The notes under the pieces are model-generated. The model was given only the letters and a program-made list of their open reading frames with translations, searched no databases and had not been told where the DNA came from. A DNA stretch of 64,000 nucleotides from Candidatus Binatia bacterium (lineage in GTDB: Bacteria > Desulfobacterota > Binatia > HRBIN30): NCBI GenBank assembly GCA_937925685.1, contig CALAMI010000016.1, positions 129,001 to 193,000 on the forward strand, given 5' to 3'. Position 1 is the first letter of the stretch; each line of letters starts with the position of its first letter. Shown here piece by piece: positions 1 through 10,619 of this stretch. Both the position numbers and the translations under genes were made by a program.

Positions 1-1091
1 ATAGCGCTTTCCTCAAGGCCTCAAAAACAACCATCCCCATTAAGGCGACAGGCAAGCATCGGCTTCAGGCAACAACGCCGATGGCAACACCCTAGTCCGT
101 GCGTCGCCCCCAAGATACTTACAGCTGCCCCCCACCACACTTAAGGAGGCGAAACTTAAGGAGGCGAAGGATGGCTCCTTTGTCGGCAAAGACGGCGAAC
201 CGCTTAACCCAGAAAGGAGCCCCTCGCCCCTTGCACCGAGTTCGCCCTCCCCACTCCGTTGCAAATCGAGGCTTATCGGTACATTGCCCGCTGCGTTGCC
301 GCGCACAACAAGGCACTATAAGGAAATCATCCTCGCCGACGTTCACTGGGCTTACGCTGCTCCTTCCAGGCCAAACCTCGCATGCGCTCGTCGTCACTTC
401 GTTCTCCCTAACGGGTCGTTTTACGCATCGGCGCGCGGTATCCTGCCTTATATCTCTTCGAGCCTCGGACATTTTCCCTCCGCCTCTTGAGGTGTGAGCT
501 CTTGGGGCAAACGAAGGCCGTGCTGCCGTTTCCGAAGCAGTGTTGCCTTTGAATCGGGATCCTTGCCCTAGGTTGCGGCGATCGACCGCACTTCCCTCTG
601 TTTGCACGTGTCGATCCGAGCAACCGATTCCGCCACCCCACCCTGCAGTGCCCCGCGTCTCGCGGGAAAATCAACAACCGGGGAATTGTCTGGAGCGTTG
701 CGCAAGCCATTTTCAAGGTCGGGAAACTCCGCGTCGGTCATTGTCAGGCGCGGCTCTTTCGCTTCGCGCCCCTTCACTTAAAGGACGACCGCGCAGGGGC
801 GCGCGCACCTCCTTAAACTCCCAGGCCACACCATCGCACGCTAAAATTCGCCGAACTGGTCGTTCGACGCCTGTCTCACTTAGTCAAGCGAGTCGGCCAT
901 TCCATCTTAAAATGGCGTTCAACGCTACACGGCTACCGCATGGAACATGGAGGGGTAAGACTTCGCTCTCGAACCTCCGTTGCACTCGGATTTGCTTCTG
1001 ACTTAAAACTTGTCGCTGCCCGGATCGTTCCGCAACGCCCGCCACTACCCAAGGTTCACCCTTCGGCTAGAGTGAAAAATACTTTCTGAAA
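1..1091. other. No recognisable gene
   Basis: The first 1.09 kb has only short overlapping open frames on both strands. None carries a conserved motif, a convincing ribosome-binding site or a protein-like sequence. The only structure seen is a 15-bp tandem duplication near 139-168. It may be intergenic DNA or the remains of a gene too decayed to read. Confidence 0.5.
139..168. repeat. 15-bp tandem duplication
   Basis: The unit acttaaggaggcgaa occurs twice head to tail (139-153 and 154-168). Each copy contains an AAGGAGG Shine-Dalgarno-like string, and an ATG follows at 171, but the frame it opens is not protein-like. A recent slippage duplication is the simplest reading. Confidence 0.8.
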
Positions 1092-2168
1092 ATGCGGCCA
1101 GACCCGGTGGAACTAAGTCATCTTCACCCCCTCCCTGAGGCGGTGGTAAAGTTTATCCTTCCTGCCCCACCCGAGCCGGGCTACCTGCGATTGCTTCGCA
1201 CCGGGGAGCTCGCCCGGCGCGTGTTATCAGCTCGTGAGGAGTTGCGCTCCTGCAAGGTGTGTCCGCGCCAGTGCTCCGTCGATCGACTACATGCCATGCC
1301 CACCGGAGGGCAGCTTAGCGAAACGCAGATGGAGCAACGCGGCGCTGCTCGACGGGTACCATCCTATGTTCCGAAAGGCGCCGCCTGCTTCACTGGACGT
1401 TGGGCTCGCGTGTCGTCTGCATTTGCGCATTTTGGCGAAGAGGATTGTTTGCGCGGTTGGAATGGCTCTGGCACCGTATTCTTCGCATTCTGCAACTTGC
1501 GCTGCGTGTTCTGCCAGAACTGGGACGTGAGCCAGGTCGGGGAGGGCACGGAATTACGGGCAGACGACCTTGCTTGCGTGCTCCTCGACCTACAGCGGCA
1601 AGGCTGCCACAACATCAATTTCGTCACTCCGGAACACGTTGTGCCGCAGGTGTTAGAAGCGGTGTTACTCGCGGCGGAGGCGGGTTTGCAGCTCCCCCTC
1701 GTGTACAACACCAGCGCTTACGATTCTTTGCAGAGCCTAGCTCTGCTCGAGGGGGTGATCGACATCTACATGCCAGATTTTAAATATGCCTCGCCGCTGC
1801 TCGCCAAACGTTACCTGAAAGCAGCAGACTACCCGGCGGTCGCTCGTCGGGCAATCTCTGAGATGCACCGCCAAGTTGGCCCACTTTGCTTTGACCGCAC
1901 TGGCATCGCGTGCCGCGGCCTTCTGGTAAGGCACTTGGTTATGCCCGGAGCCCGAGAGGACTCCGTCGAGATTCTTCGTTTCCTGGCGCAAGAGGTTTCC
2001 CAAGACACTTACGTCAACCTCATGGACCAGTATCGCCCAGCGGGCGCAGTCCTGAACGGGAACTATCCGGAGCTTTACACGAGTCGCCTTCAACGGCAAC
2101 GAGACGAACTCGAAATCATTGGTCGCTCCTTCGGTCTGTGGCGTTTCGACCAGCGTTGGCGTCGATAG
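1092..2168 (+). CDS. PflX-like radical SAM protein
   Basis: Radical SAM enzyme of the COG1313/PflX group, relatives of pyruvate formate-lyase activating enzymes whose true substrate is unknown. The 4Fe-4S site is CNLRCVFC (Cys134, Cys138, Cys141). The N-terminus carries the family Cys cluster CKVCPRQC (Cys54, 57, 61), and later family blocks include VYNTSAYD, DIYMPDFKY and NLMDQYRP. Between the Cys cluster and the GEEDCLRG block, residues about 66-93 look like an insertion relative to the family as I know it. The ATG at 1092 has no clear Shine-Dalgarno. It stands alone, convergent with the LLM gene 21 bp away. Confidence 0.88.
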   Translation: MRPDPVELSHLHPLPEAVVKFILPAPPEPGYLRLLRTGELARRVLSAREELRSCKVCPRQCSVDRLHAMPTGGQLSETQMEQRGAARRVPSYVPKGAACFTGRWARVSSAFAHFGEEDCLRGWNGSGTVFFAFCNLRCVFCQNWDVSQVGEGTELRADDLACVLLDLQRQGCHNINFVTPEHVVPQVLEAVLLAAEAGLQLPLVYNTSAYDSLQSLALLEGVIDIYMPDFKYASPLLAKRYLKAADYPAVARRAISEMHRQVGPLCFDRTGIACRGLLVRHLVMPGAREDSVEILRFLAQEVSQDTYVNLMDQYRPAGAVLNGNYPELYTSRLQRQRDELEIIGRSFGLWRFDQRWRR

Positions 2169-2189
2169 GGTTAAAAACCACGGCGGCCT

Positions 2190-3209
2190 TCAGGAGGAAA
2201 CAAGCTCCGCCATCAAACGCACCACGGACAAGTCGTGCGAGAGAACGAGGAGCATGGTCACCGCACTCTCCCGCCACGCCTGGAGACGATCACGGATGCG
2301 CTCCCTCGGCCCGACCAATGAGATTTCATCGGCAAACCGATTGGGTACCGCGGCCATAGCCTCCTCCCGTCTGCCGGCAAGGAACAACTCCTGAATTTTC
2401 TCCGCTTCGGCTTCGAATCCCATTCGAGCCATTAACTCTTTGTGAAAGTTGCGTTTTTGAGCACCCATTCCGCCAACGTAAAAACCCAACATGGCCTTTA
2501 CCGGGAGCAAAGCAGTGTCCACATCATCACCAACGTTCACGAAGACCAGCGGAGCGATGGCAAAGCCTGGCTTCGCGTGGCGGATTTGATCCGCGTACAC
2601 CTCAGGGCGATAAGGAGAGTAGTACAAGGGGAACCAGCCATCGCAAATTTCCACGGCTAGCGCGACATTTTTGGGGCCCTCAGCGCCTAACCAGATCGGC
2701 AGGTCCGCGCGCAGCGGATGCGTAATCGATCGCAATGGCTTACCTAACCCCCAAGATCCAGGTCCGGTGTAAGGTAGCGGGTAATGGGGGCCGGGACTGG
2801 TCACTGGCTCGTCGCGGCGCAGCACTTTACGGATAATGGCGATGTATTCGCGCGTCCTTGCCAGGGGCTTACCGAAAGGCTGGCCGTACCAGCCTTCGAC
2901 GACCTGTGGGCCCGACACCCCTAACCCCAAAATCACCCTACCACCAGACAGGTGGTCTAACGTTAGCGCAGCCATTGCCGTTGCCGTAGGCGTTCTGGCC
3001 GCCATTTGCGCGATGGCCGTGCCGAGACGGATTCGTTTTGTCTGCGCCCCGATCCAGGCTAGCGGGGTGAAAGCATCCGATCCCCACGCCTCGGCTGTAA
3101 AGACTGCCGAGTAACCAAGATGTTCCGCTTCTTTGGCAACTTCCACAAATCCTTGTGGTGGCTGCGCCCCCCAGTAACCCAGCTGCAACCCAAGTTCGAG
3201 TGATTTCAT
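2190..3209 (-). CDS. LLM class F420/FMN-dependent oxidoreductase
   Basis: Luciferase-like monooxygenase fold (TIM barrel) using F420 or FMN, close to the 5,10-methylene-H4MPT reductase-like group. It begins MKSLELGLQLGYWG, with the typical early strand, followed by TPLAWIGAQTKRIRLGT, LSGGRVILGLGVSGPQ and PIWLGAEGPKN. The frame is open 18 codons further upstream, but the ATG at 3209 fits the family start and has a GGTGG string just upstream. About 339 residues, normal for the family. It diverges from the YkuD gene, sharing an intergenic region of about 130 bp. The substrate cannot be told. Confidence 0.88.
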   Translation of the reverse strand: MKSLELGLQLGYWGAQPPQGFVEVAKEAEHLGYSAVFTAEAWGSDAFTPLAWIGAQTKRIRLGTAIAQMAARTPTATAMAALTLDHLSGGRVILGLGVSGPQVVEGWYGQPFGKPLARTREYIAIIRKVLRRDEPVTSPGPHYPLPYTGPGSWGLGKPLRSITHPLRADLPIWLGAEGPKNVALAVEICDGWFPLYYSPYRPEVYADQIRHAKPGFAIAPLVFVNVGDDVDTALLPVKAMLGFYVGGMGAQKRNFHKELMARMGFEAEAEKIQELFLAGRREEAMAAVPNRFADEISLVGPRERIRDRLQAWRESAVTMLLVLSHDLSVVRLMAELVSS

Positions 3210-3340
3210 CTTTTCCACCCAGCCTATTTTCCGCCCCATAGGCAAGCGGCGGCACTGAAGCAAATGCAGCGTTTACGAACTTTCGGTTGCTTCTGAACGC
3301 AAAGCTCGGCAGCATCAGACGTTGGAGGTGCAGAAGTCCT

Positions 3341-4900
3341 GTGGAGCGGAGAAGGCTTTTTCTCTCGAGGTCACGTATCGTACTAGCCGTGGCGCTAGCG
3401 GCGGCTTCACTGTGGGCACTCCCGCGAGCACGGGCGGACAACCATCACGCCTCGGTTAGCGAAATGCTCCTCGACTGGATGAATCTGGGCAGTGAGGAAT
3501 GGCTCCGCCGGGCTGAGGAAGAATATCGGCAAGGGAACCTGCGGGAGGCTGTCAAAGCTGCCGAGGAGGCTGTTCGCCTTCGTCCAGGTTCGGCTTACAC
3601 GCACCGACTTCTGGGTTATCTCTACGCTTCCCTCGGTCAAAATCGGGAGGCCCGCGCAGAGTTCGAGCGGGCGGCCATACTCGACCCCAAACTACGTATC
3701 AGTTTGGCAGACTTTTACCTCGCCCAGGCGTGGGCGGAGCTAGAGGCACAACTGCGCCGCGAGCCTAACGACCCGGAAATTGCCAGGCGCTTAAGAGCCG
3801 TGGCTGCGCTCGCGGAGTTAAACCCAGAACTAAAGAACTTGTTGCGCCCACCGGCCACTGCACCTGGCGCCAACCAAGTCGAGCTGATTCCTCCTTTAGT
3901 CTTGAGTGAACGGATCCCCTATGGCCTTGTCGTGGAGAAACGCTCACAAACCGCGCGGCTGTACCGCTGGACATCGCGTGGCATCGTTCTCGACCGAACC
4001 TACCCTGTCACCACGGGTCAAGCATCTGGTGAAAAGCAGCGCCGCGGTGACCTGCGGACTCCTGATGGAGTCTACACGGTGCAGGACCTCATCCCCGGCG
4101 AGAGCTTGCCGGAAATGTACGGGGCCTTTGCCCTGCCACTCGACTATCCAAATGCCTGGGACCGTATGCGCGGGCGAGACGGTTACGGCATTTGGATTCA
4201 CGGAAGCGACCGCCTCACCCAGCCCTTCCGGCCTCGAGAGACTCGCGGCTGCATCGTCATGCGCGAAGAGGACCTGCTTCACCTTGCTCATCTGGTGCAA
4301 CCACAACTAACTCCCATCGTCGTTGCCGAAGTGATCCCATACAAACCCTCACCGGAGTGGGAGCAGATGTTCGCCCCGCTGGCTTCCACGCCAGAGATGG
4401 GCAAGCTTCTCGGTGTCGCGATGGGCCCAGACTACGCTGTGGCAATCCGCTTGGACAACGAAGAGGTGATCTACACCTATCATGCTCGGGGTCAGCGCTT
4501 TAGGCTGGTGACCCGGGAACAGCGTCGGACGCTAACAGGCGAAGCCTGGACCGCCAAGTTAGTTAAAGTCCTTCCGCAAGATGTGGGCTCGCTGGAAAAG
4601 ATCGAGATCGAGAGCGCGGCCGCGCCTCCTCGCTTAATCATCCACACCAGTTCGCCTGCCCGCCCGCGGACCTTTCGGCAGGAATCCACGGATCGGTTTT
4701 ACCTAGATCTACCGGGAGTTCGGCCAGGGCCAGCACCGAAGACCATAAAGGGTGATGGAGCGTGGATTCGGCAGGTCAAGATCGGAGCGAGCCAAGCCGA
4801 TCCACCCGTTACCCGTGTGGTCGTCGACTTGTACCAACCCATTTCCTACCGGGTGACGACCAAGGGCAACGAGACGGTTGTTTCGCTCGTAAAGCCCTAA
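3341..4900 (+). CDS. TPR - L,D-transpeptidase (YkuD) - AMIN protein
   Basis: Exported peptidoglycan-active protein. From a GTG at 3341 (GGAGG at 3324-3328) it starts with a classic signal peptide ending ALPRARA, about residue 32. A TTG at 3287 would add 18 residues. Next come TPR-like helices (about 55-125), a YkuD domain (about 192-332) with IHGSDRL and TRGCIVM (catalytic His about 287, Cys about 304), and a C-terminal AMIN domain (about 427-519; RFYLDLPG, TRVVVDLYQP). YkuD enzymes form 3-3 cross-links or attach proteins to peptidoglycan; AMIN domains target proteins to septal or pole peptidoglycan. The residue before Gly-Cys is Arg rather than the usual His or Ser. The combination is unusual. 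Confidence 0.85.
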   Translation: MERRRLFLSRSRIVLAVALAAASLWALPRARADNHHASVSEMLLDWMNLGSEEWLRRAEEEYRQGNLREAVKAAEEAVRLRPGSAYTHRLLGYLYASLGQNREARAEFERAAILDPKLRISLADFYLAQAWAELEAQLRREPNDPEIARRLRAVAALAELNPELKNLLRPPATAPGANQVELIPPLVLSERIPYGLVVEKRSQTARLYRWTSRGIVLDRTYPVTTGQASGEKQRRGDLRTPDGVYTVQDLIPGESLPEMYGAFALPLDYPNAWDRMRGRDGYGIWIHGSDRLTQPFRPRETRGCIVMREEDLLHLAHLVQPQLTPIVVAEVIPYKPSPEWEQMFAPLASTPEMGKLLGVAMGPDYAVAIRLDNEEVIYTYHARGQRFRLVTREQRRTLTGEAWTAKLVKVLPQDVGSLEKIEIESAAAPPRLIIHTSSPARPRTFRQESTDRFYLDLPGVRPGPAPKTIKGDGAWIRQVKIGASQADPPVTRVVVDLYQPISYRVTTKGNETVVSLVKP

Positions 4901-5164
4901 GTGATCGTGTCGGGGTGGAGCCTCGATAGCTTCCCCCTCGGCCGAACGATTTCGGCCCTGCCCGTTCAATTTTGTGACTTGGCGACGATGTTCTGACCGT
5001 CAGACTCCCAGAGGACCACTAGCACACCTACCGGCTCGTTTATGGCACGGCGTTTGCCCGATCGCGCCCGAGTGGCATTGCAGCCGGGTCAAAACGCATT
5101 GGGAAGAACCGATCCTCGATCGTCGGGACCATAACACGAGCTGCGTTCAAAATGGCAAGTCGCC

Positions 5165-7438
5165 ATGCATTCAGAGGAAGGGGAGGCAGAGTTGGAGGGG
5201 GAAAAGCTAACACTGTCGCAGGAGTTGTTTCGGAACCGACTTCGCCTCGCGTTAATTTTGGTTGGCGGAGCGTTAGTGATTTTTGGTGTGGCTGAATGGT
5301 TTTTGAGCCGCTCTCAGCTCTGGTCTCTTTATGCTCTCAAATTGATCGAGCTTACTACCGTAGGAGCGGCACTGGCATTCATCTCCCACCCTAAGGCGCA
5401 ACATGTTTACGGGATCATCGCCCTCGTCGTCTTCTCTATTCTAAGCGTTACAGCCGCGACTGCCGGAGCCATTGTAGCCGACGGGGTAACTCCGGCGCTG
5501 GTACTCACGGTGATGGCCTTGGCCGCAGCCATCCTTCTGCCCTGGACTTGGCGCCACCAACTACTCGCCGTCACCGTAGGCGCGGCCGCTCTCATAACAC
5601 ACGCGCTCGCACTTCCTAGCCCCGATTGGTCGCAGCTCGGGTACGTGTACGTGACTACCGCAGTGGCATTCGTCGCGTCCCTATTCATTTCCCGTGAAGT
5701 TCAAGCCTATCGCACCACCCGTGAACGCGTCGAGGCTGAACTAAAGGCCGCCAGAGAGGCCGCCGAGGAAGCCAATGAGGCAAAGACACGGTTTCTTGCC
5801 AATATTTCACATGAAATCCGTACACCCCTCAACGGCATCATCGGCATGACCCAAATCGCCTTGGAAACCGATCTGAACGAGGAACAGCGAGAGTACCTCG
5901 AAATCGTGCGACTGTCGGCGGACACACTCCTCGCCTTAGTCAATGACATCCTCGATTTGTCGCGGATGGAAAGTGGCGATCTTCGCCTGCAAGAGATTCC
6001 CTTCTCTTTGCGAGAACGAGTCGGGGAACTCATGAAAGGTCTCGCCATCCGAGCACACCAGAAAGGCCTGGAGCTCGCCTGGCGTGCAGCCCCGGATGTA
6101 CCAGACGCGCTGTTGGGCGATCCCGCTCGGCTCCAACAAGTCTTGGCTAACCTGGTGGGAAACGCCATCAAGTTTACGGAAAAGGGCCTTGTTGTGTTGG
6201 AGATCGAGTGCCACAGCCCTCCCTCGGAGCAACTTGTGGTGCTCCACTTCGTAGTTCGGGACACCGGAGTGGGCATTACACCGGACCGTCAAGCCCACTT
6301 GTTCGAACCCTTCGAATCCGATGAACCCCCAACCGCACCCAAGCCCGGCGTGGGTCTTGGCTTAGCGATCGTCAAACGCCTGGTGGCGATGATGAATGGA
6401 ACGATTTGGTTCCAAAGCGAACCAGGCTACGGCAGTCATTTCCACTTTACCGCCCGCTTTCGGCCGACCACAGCGGTCAGCCCCATTGTACCGCGACAGC
6501 TTCCATTTCCAGCCAGCAGCCGCGTGCTCCTTGTGGAACCTCATCGAGCGACACGAAATGTGATCAGCGAACTGCTCACCAGTTGGGGCTTACGCGTCGC
6601 AGTGGCGCACACAGCCGCCGAGGCTCGAGTTCTCCTGGATCAAGGCGTAAAAGAAGGTAAAGTCTACAGCCTCATTTTTCTCAGTAGCCAGTTACCCGAT
6701 CAAGAAGGATTGGCTTTTGCCGAAAGCATCCTCTCGAGTCCGCGCTACGACGTGCCGCACATCGTGTTGCTCACGGATAGCACTGCCGTGGGTGATGCAG
6801 CCCGCGCTCGCGCGCTCGGACTGACCCCACCTCTTATCCGTCCCCCAAAGTACGAAGAACTCTTTCGTACGATCCTGAATGCCTTGAGCCCAAAGGAGCG
6901 CCCCGCCTCGCTCGTGCAACTCCTGCAGGAAGCTCGCAGTGCATATGGTGCTGGGCCCCGCCGGGGCGCACCCCGCGTCTTGCTCGCTGAAGACAACCCA
7001 ATGAACCAGCAATTGGTCAAGCGCCTGCTAGAGCCCCGGGGTTACGAGGTAGTGGCGGTGAACAACGGTGCTGAGGCCGTCGCCGCGATGCAAAAGAACG
7101 GCTTCGATTTGATCCTCATGGACCTTCAAATGCCTTTCATGGACGGGATCACCGCCACACAAGCCATCCGCGCCTTGGAGCCCGCTGATCGCCCCCGCGT
7201 GCCCATCTTGGCGCTCACTGCACACGTGCTTCCGAGTGATCAGGAACGTTGCCTCGCCGCTGGCATGGATGGCTATGTAACCAAGCCAATTCAGGCCCGT
7301 AGGCTGATCGAAACCGTCGAGGCGTTTCTTGCGTTCGGGTCCGATCGGTCTCCTGGGTCAGGAGGTGGGCCAACCCCCACATCCGGGGGGCCCCCGCCAT
7401 CGCAGCGGGGCCGGGCGCACTCTCCCCCGCGGTACTGA
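5165..7438 (+). CDS. Hybrid sensor histidine kinase/response regulator
   Basis: Membrane hybrid kinase of 757 residues. The N-terminus has five or six predicted membrane segments (about 26-176) with no recognisable sensor fold, then a coiled coil. HisKA contains [12 protein letters not shown] (His216), and the HATPase has [17 protein letters not shown] and [13 protein letters not shown] first receiver-like domain (about 455-575) lacks the acidic pocket ([12 protein letters not shown]) and looks unable to accept phosphate. The second receiver is intact ([22 protein letters not shown] with Asp about 652, LTAH, TKPI). The C-terminal 25 residues are Gly/Pro-rich. No partner regulator is adjacent, and the signal is unknown. 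Confidence 0.9.
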   Translation: MHSEEGEAELEGEKLTLSQELFRNRLRLALILVGGALVIFGVAEWFLSRSQLWSLYALKLIELTTVGAALAFISHPKAQHVYGIIALVVFSILSVTAATAGAIVADGVTPALVLTVMALAAAILLPWTWRHQLLAVTVGAAALITHALALPSPDWSQLGYVYVTTAVAFVASLFISREVQAYRTTRERVEAELKAAREAAEEANEAKTRFLANISHEIRTPLNGIIGMTQIALETDLNEEQREYLEIVRLSADTLLALVNDILDLSRMESGDLRLQEIPFSLRERVGELMKGLAIRAHQKGLELAWRAAPDVPDALLGDPARLQQVLANLVGNAIKFTEKGLVVLEIECHSPPSEQLVVLHFVVRDTGVGITPDRQAHLFEPFESDEPPTAPKPGVGLGLAIVKRLVAMMNGTIWFQSEPGYGSHFHFTARFRPTTAVSPIVPRQLPFPASSRVLLVEPHRATRNVISELLTSWGLRVAVAHTAAEARVLLDQGVKEGKVYSLIFLSSQLPDQEGLAFAESILSSPRYDVPHIVLLTDSTAVGDAARARALGLTPPLIRPPKYEELFRTILNALSPKERPASLVQLLQEARSAYGAGPRRGAPRVLLAEDNPMNQQLVKRLLEPRGYEVVAVNNGAEAVAAMQKNGFDLILMDLQMPFMDGITATQAIRALEPADRPRVPILALTAHVLPSDQERCLAAGMDGYVTKPIQARRLIETVEAFLAFGSDRSPGSGGGPTPTSGGPPPSQRGRAHSPPRY

Positions 7439-7478
7439 TCCGTGCTGGCCGGTGGGAGCGTAGTCGCTGCAATTAGGT

Positions 7479-8243
7479 TCAGCGCATGCCTCCGTCCACG
7501 CGGATGATGGCACCCGTTGTATAACTCGAGGCAGCCCCTGCCAAGTAAAGAGCGGTTCCTATGATCTCCCTCGGATGGGCAATTCGACGCAGGGCAATAT
7601 TTGTTTGGGCGTAAGTCGTCACCGCTTCGTGATCCCAGTGGCGACTGACGTCGGTTGCAAACGGACCAGCCTCGATTGCATTGACCCGCACCTTTGGGCC
7701 GAATGCTTGGGCTAAGGCCAAGGTCAATGTATTTAAACCGGCCTTTGCCGCGGCATAAGGGGCTTCCAGCGGCGTTGGACGCTCGGCAGCGACGCTCGTC
7801 ACATTTACGATCACCCCGCCATCGCCACGGGCCATGCGCGCACCAATCACACTGGCGAGGCGAAACGGCCCTTTGAGATTGACTGCAAGTACCTTATCGT
7901 ACAGCTCCTCACTGACCTCCTCGAGAGAGGGGTATAGAGGAGACATACCGGCGTTGTTGACCAGAATATCCACTCGGCCAAACTCACGGTAGGCGGTTTC
8001 AACAAGTCGATCCACTTCCTGCCAGTACCCTACGTGACATCCCACCGCTAACGCTCGCCGCCCCATAGCCTCGACTTGTTCCGCCACGCGAAGACAATTT
8101 TCTCGTTTGCGGCTGGCGATCACCACATCAGCGCCCACCTGAGCGAATGCCAGCACCATCTCACGCCCCAACCCACGGCTTCCGCCAGTAATCAGGGCAA
8201 CTTTCCCAGTCAGGTCGAACAGAGATTGAATCGACGCATCCAT
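7479..8243 (-). CDS. SDR family oxidoreductase
   Basis: Classical short-chain dehydrogenase/reductase of 254 residues, NAD(P)-dependent. It has TGGSRGLG (cofactor loop), LVNNAGMS, catalytic Ser in NVTSVAAE, Tyr/Lys in YAAAKAG, and the C-terminal DGGM close. The Arg of ASRKRE after beta-2 suggests NADP preference (inference). The ATG at 8243 is preceded by GGAGG with a 9-nt spacer. It is convergent with the kinase gene and divergent from cstA. Substrate unknown. Confidence 0.9.
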   Translation of the reverse strand: MDASIQSLFDLTGKVALITGGSRGLGREMVLAFAQVGADVVIASRKRENCLRVAEQVEAMGRRALAVGCHVGYWQEVDRLVETAYREFGRVDILVNNAGMSPLYPSLEEVSEELYDKVLAVNLKGPFRLASVIGARMARGDGGVIVNVTSVAAERPTPLEAPYAAAKAGLNTLTLALAQAFGPKVRVNAIEAGPFATDVSRHWDHEAVTTYAQTNIALRRIAHPREIIGTALYLAGAASSYTTGAIIRVDGGMR

Positions 8244-8502
8244 GCAACGACACCTCCGAGCAAAACTTTAATGGAAACGACTGGCTGCCTCGTGGAATTT
8301 CTTCCATTGCTCATGATACTAAGGAGGAAGCCGATGAGTCCACTGCGGCTTCGGCGCCCTGCGGATTACACGCGGGCGGGTAAGCCTGTGACGCCACCGG
8401 CTGGCAGCGTTGCATTGACGGCGTGCTGTTGGCACAAGCAACGAAAGGCTTTCTCGCCGTATGCACTCGCAGTCGAAAGCTATTGTTGCCATCGGAGGGG
8501 TC

Positions 8503-10542
8503 ATGCGATTGATCAAAGCCACCGCTTGGATCGCCGTCGCACTTATTGGAGCTTACGCCGTTGCCACGATTGCCTACTGGCGAGGGGAGACCGTGAACGC
8601 GGTTTGGTTTATCGTCGCCTCAGCTGCAGTGTACGTGATCGGCTACCGGTTTTACAGCGCCTTTCTCGCCGCGCGTGTGTTCGCTCTCGACGCCTGTCGG
8701 GTGACGCCTGCCGAGGCAATCAACGACGGGCGCGACTTCGTGCCGACGAATCGCTGGGTCGTTTTCGGGCATCACTTTGCGGCCATTGCTGGCCCGGGGC
8801 CGCTCATTGGCCCCACTTTGGCAGCGCAATTTGGCTACCTCCCGGGCACGCTGTGGATACTCGCGGGAGTTGTGCTTGGTGGGGCGGTGCAAGACTTTTG
8901 CGTTCTTTGCGGAAGCCTTCGCCGCGGAGGGCGATCTCTAGGCCAAATGGCGAAGGACGAACTCGGCCCTGTTGGGGGTTTTGCCGCGCTCGTCGGCGTG
9001 TTTTCCATCATGATCATTTTGATTGCTGTGCTCGCCTTGGTGGTGGTCAACGCTCTGCGCCACAGCCCATGGGGAACGTTTACCGTCGGGGCAACAATCC
9101 CGATTGCCATGCTGATGGGTGCGTACATGCGCTGGATCCGTCCGCACGACGTGCTCGGCGGTACGATTCTCGGTTTGGTGTTGTTGTTCTTCGCCCTCAT
9201 TGGCGGGCGCTGGGTCGACCAAAATCCGGTTCTCGCCCCCATGTTCACTCTCTCCGGTCCCCAACTGGCTTGGGCTATCATTTTTTATGGGTTCGCCGCT
9301 TCAGTGATACCGGTGTGGCTGCTCTTGGCACCTCGCGACTACCTGTCCACGTTTGTCAAACTCGGGACGGTATTTGCCTTGGCGGCGGGCATTCTCATCA
9401 TGCGCCCGGAAATCGAGCTTCCGGCGGTAACCCGTTTTGTCGATGGTACGGGGCCGATTTTCGCTGGCAAAGTGTTCCCGTTTTGCTTCATCACCATCGC
9501 TTGCGGTGCCATTTCTGGGTTTCACTCGTTGATCTCCTCAGGCACGACGCCGAAGCTTCTTCGCCGTGAGACTGATGCACCGATGATCGGTTATGGGTGC
9601 ATGCTGCTCGAGTCGTTCGTCGCTATTATGGCGATGATCGCTGCAGCCTCCTTAAAGCCGGGAGTATATTTCGCCATCAACAGCCCGGCAGGAGTGGTCG
9701 GTGCGGATCCCGCAACGGCTACCTCGACAATTACCTCGTGGGGCTTCCCGGTCACCGTCGCCGAAATGGAACAACTGGCACGCGACATCGGAGAACACAC
9801 AGTGTTTGCACGTACGGGCGGAGCCCCGAGTCTTGCTGTGGGGATGGCACATATCTTCGCAAACGCTCTCGGTAACACGGCTCTTGCCCTTTGGTACCAC
9901 TTTGCCATCATGTTCGAGGCGCTCTTTATCCTCACGACTCTGGACGCGGGCACGCGAGTAGGGCGGTTTATGCTGCAGGACCTCCTCGGTAACATCTGGC
10001 CCGCCTTAGGCCGCACGGCATGGTACCCGAGTGTTCTGCTCACTAGCACGGTGGTGGTAGCAGCCTGGGGGTACTTTTTGTATCAAGGCGTCGTCGATCC
10101 TCTTGGAGGGATCAACATTCTTTGGCCCCTGTTCGGCATTGCCAACCAATTGCTGGCCGCCATCGCCCTTCTCGTCGTCACCACCATCCTCGTGCGGGAG
10201 GGGAAAGCAAGATACAGTTGGGTCACTTTGATTCCTTTGGCATGGCTCCTTGTGGTCACGTTTACCGCCGGGTACCAGAAAATTTTCTCGCCAGACCCCT
10301 CCCTAGGCTTTCTCGCCCAAGCAAGCTTCTTGGAATTGCAACTCAGCAGTGGCGCAATTTCCGCAGAGAAGATTCGGGCAACCAAGGCTCAAATTTTCAA
10401 CCTCCGGCTCGATGCAGCGGTCACCGCCATGTTCTTGCTTCTTGTGGCCCTCATTTTTGTCGAGGCTGCGCGCGCCTGGTTCCGTGCACTTCAGGCACGC
10501 GGCGCCAACGCGGTGGCACCAGCGGCTGCGCCAGAAGTTTAA
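8503..10542 (+). CDS. cstA: Carbon starvation protein CstA family transporter
   Basis: Polytopic inner-membrane protein of the CstA family, which imports pyruvate or peptides under carbon limitation in enterobacteria. Family blocks visible are [29 protein letters not shown] (in overlapping pieces), [35 protein letters not shown] and [12 protein letters not shown]. About 679 residues, close to the usual 700. The ATG at 8503 has GGAGGGG immediately upstream; another ATG at 8461 would add 14 residues but has a poorer site. The small YbdD partner is not found downstream. A strong AAGGAGG-ATG (8321-8336) just upstream opens a different frame and is probably fortuitous. Confidence 0.92.
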   Translation: MRLIKATAWIAVALIGAYAVATIAYWRGETVNAVWFIVASAAVYVIGYRFYSAFLAARVFALDACRVTPAEAINDGRDFVPTNRWVVFGHHFAAIAGPGPLIGPTLAAQFGYLPGTLWILAGVVLGGAVQDFCVLCGSLRRGGRSLGQMAKDELGPVGGFAALVGVFSIMIILIAVLALVVVNALRHSPWGTFTVGATIPIAMLMGAYMRWIRPHDVLGGTILGLVLLFFALIGGRWVDQNPVLAPMFTLSGPQLAWAIIFYGFAASVIPVWLLLAPRDYLSTFVKLGTVFALAAGILIMRPEIELPAVTRFVDGTGPIFAGKVFPFCFITIACGAISGFHSLISSGTTPKLLRRETDAPMIGYGCMLLESFVAIMAMIAAASLKPGVYFAINSPAGVVGADPATATSTITSWGFPVTVAEMEQLARDIGEHTVFARTGGAPSLAVGMAHIFANALGNTALALWYHFAIMFEALFILTTLDAGTRVGRFMLQDLLGNIWPALGRTAWYPSVLLTSTVVVAAWGYFLYQGVVDPLGGINILWPLFGIANQLLAAIALLVVTTILVREGKARYSWVTLIPLAWLLVVTFTAGYQKIFSPDPSLGFLAQASFLELQLSSGAISAEKIRATKAQIFNLRLDAAVTAMFLLLVALIFVEAARAWFRALQARGANAVAPAAAPEV

Positions 10543-10619
10543 TCCAGCAACTGCTCACTCAGGGGCTATGTTTGCCGGTCACAACTAGGGTTTCCCGAAC
10601 GGCATGCCGAGCCACCGAA

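Noticed and set aside
600-665. Minus-strand GGGTGGCGGAATCGGTTG resembling the start of a tRNA-Leu
   Set aside because: No matching anticodon stem, T-loop (GGTTCGAATCC-like) or acceptor partner follows at the right distance.
8321-8450. AAGGAGG plus ATG (8334) opening a long frame that overlaps cstA
   Set aside because: The product is Arg/Cys/His-rich and is simply another register of cstA after 8503; no conserved motif. A short leader peptide cannot be excluded but has no support.
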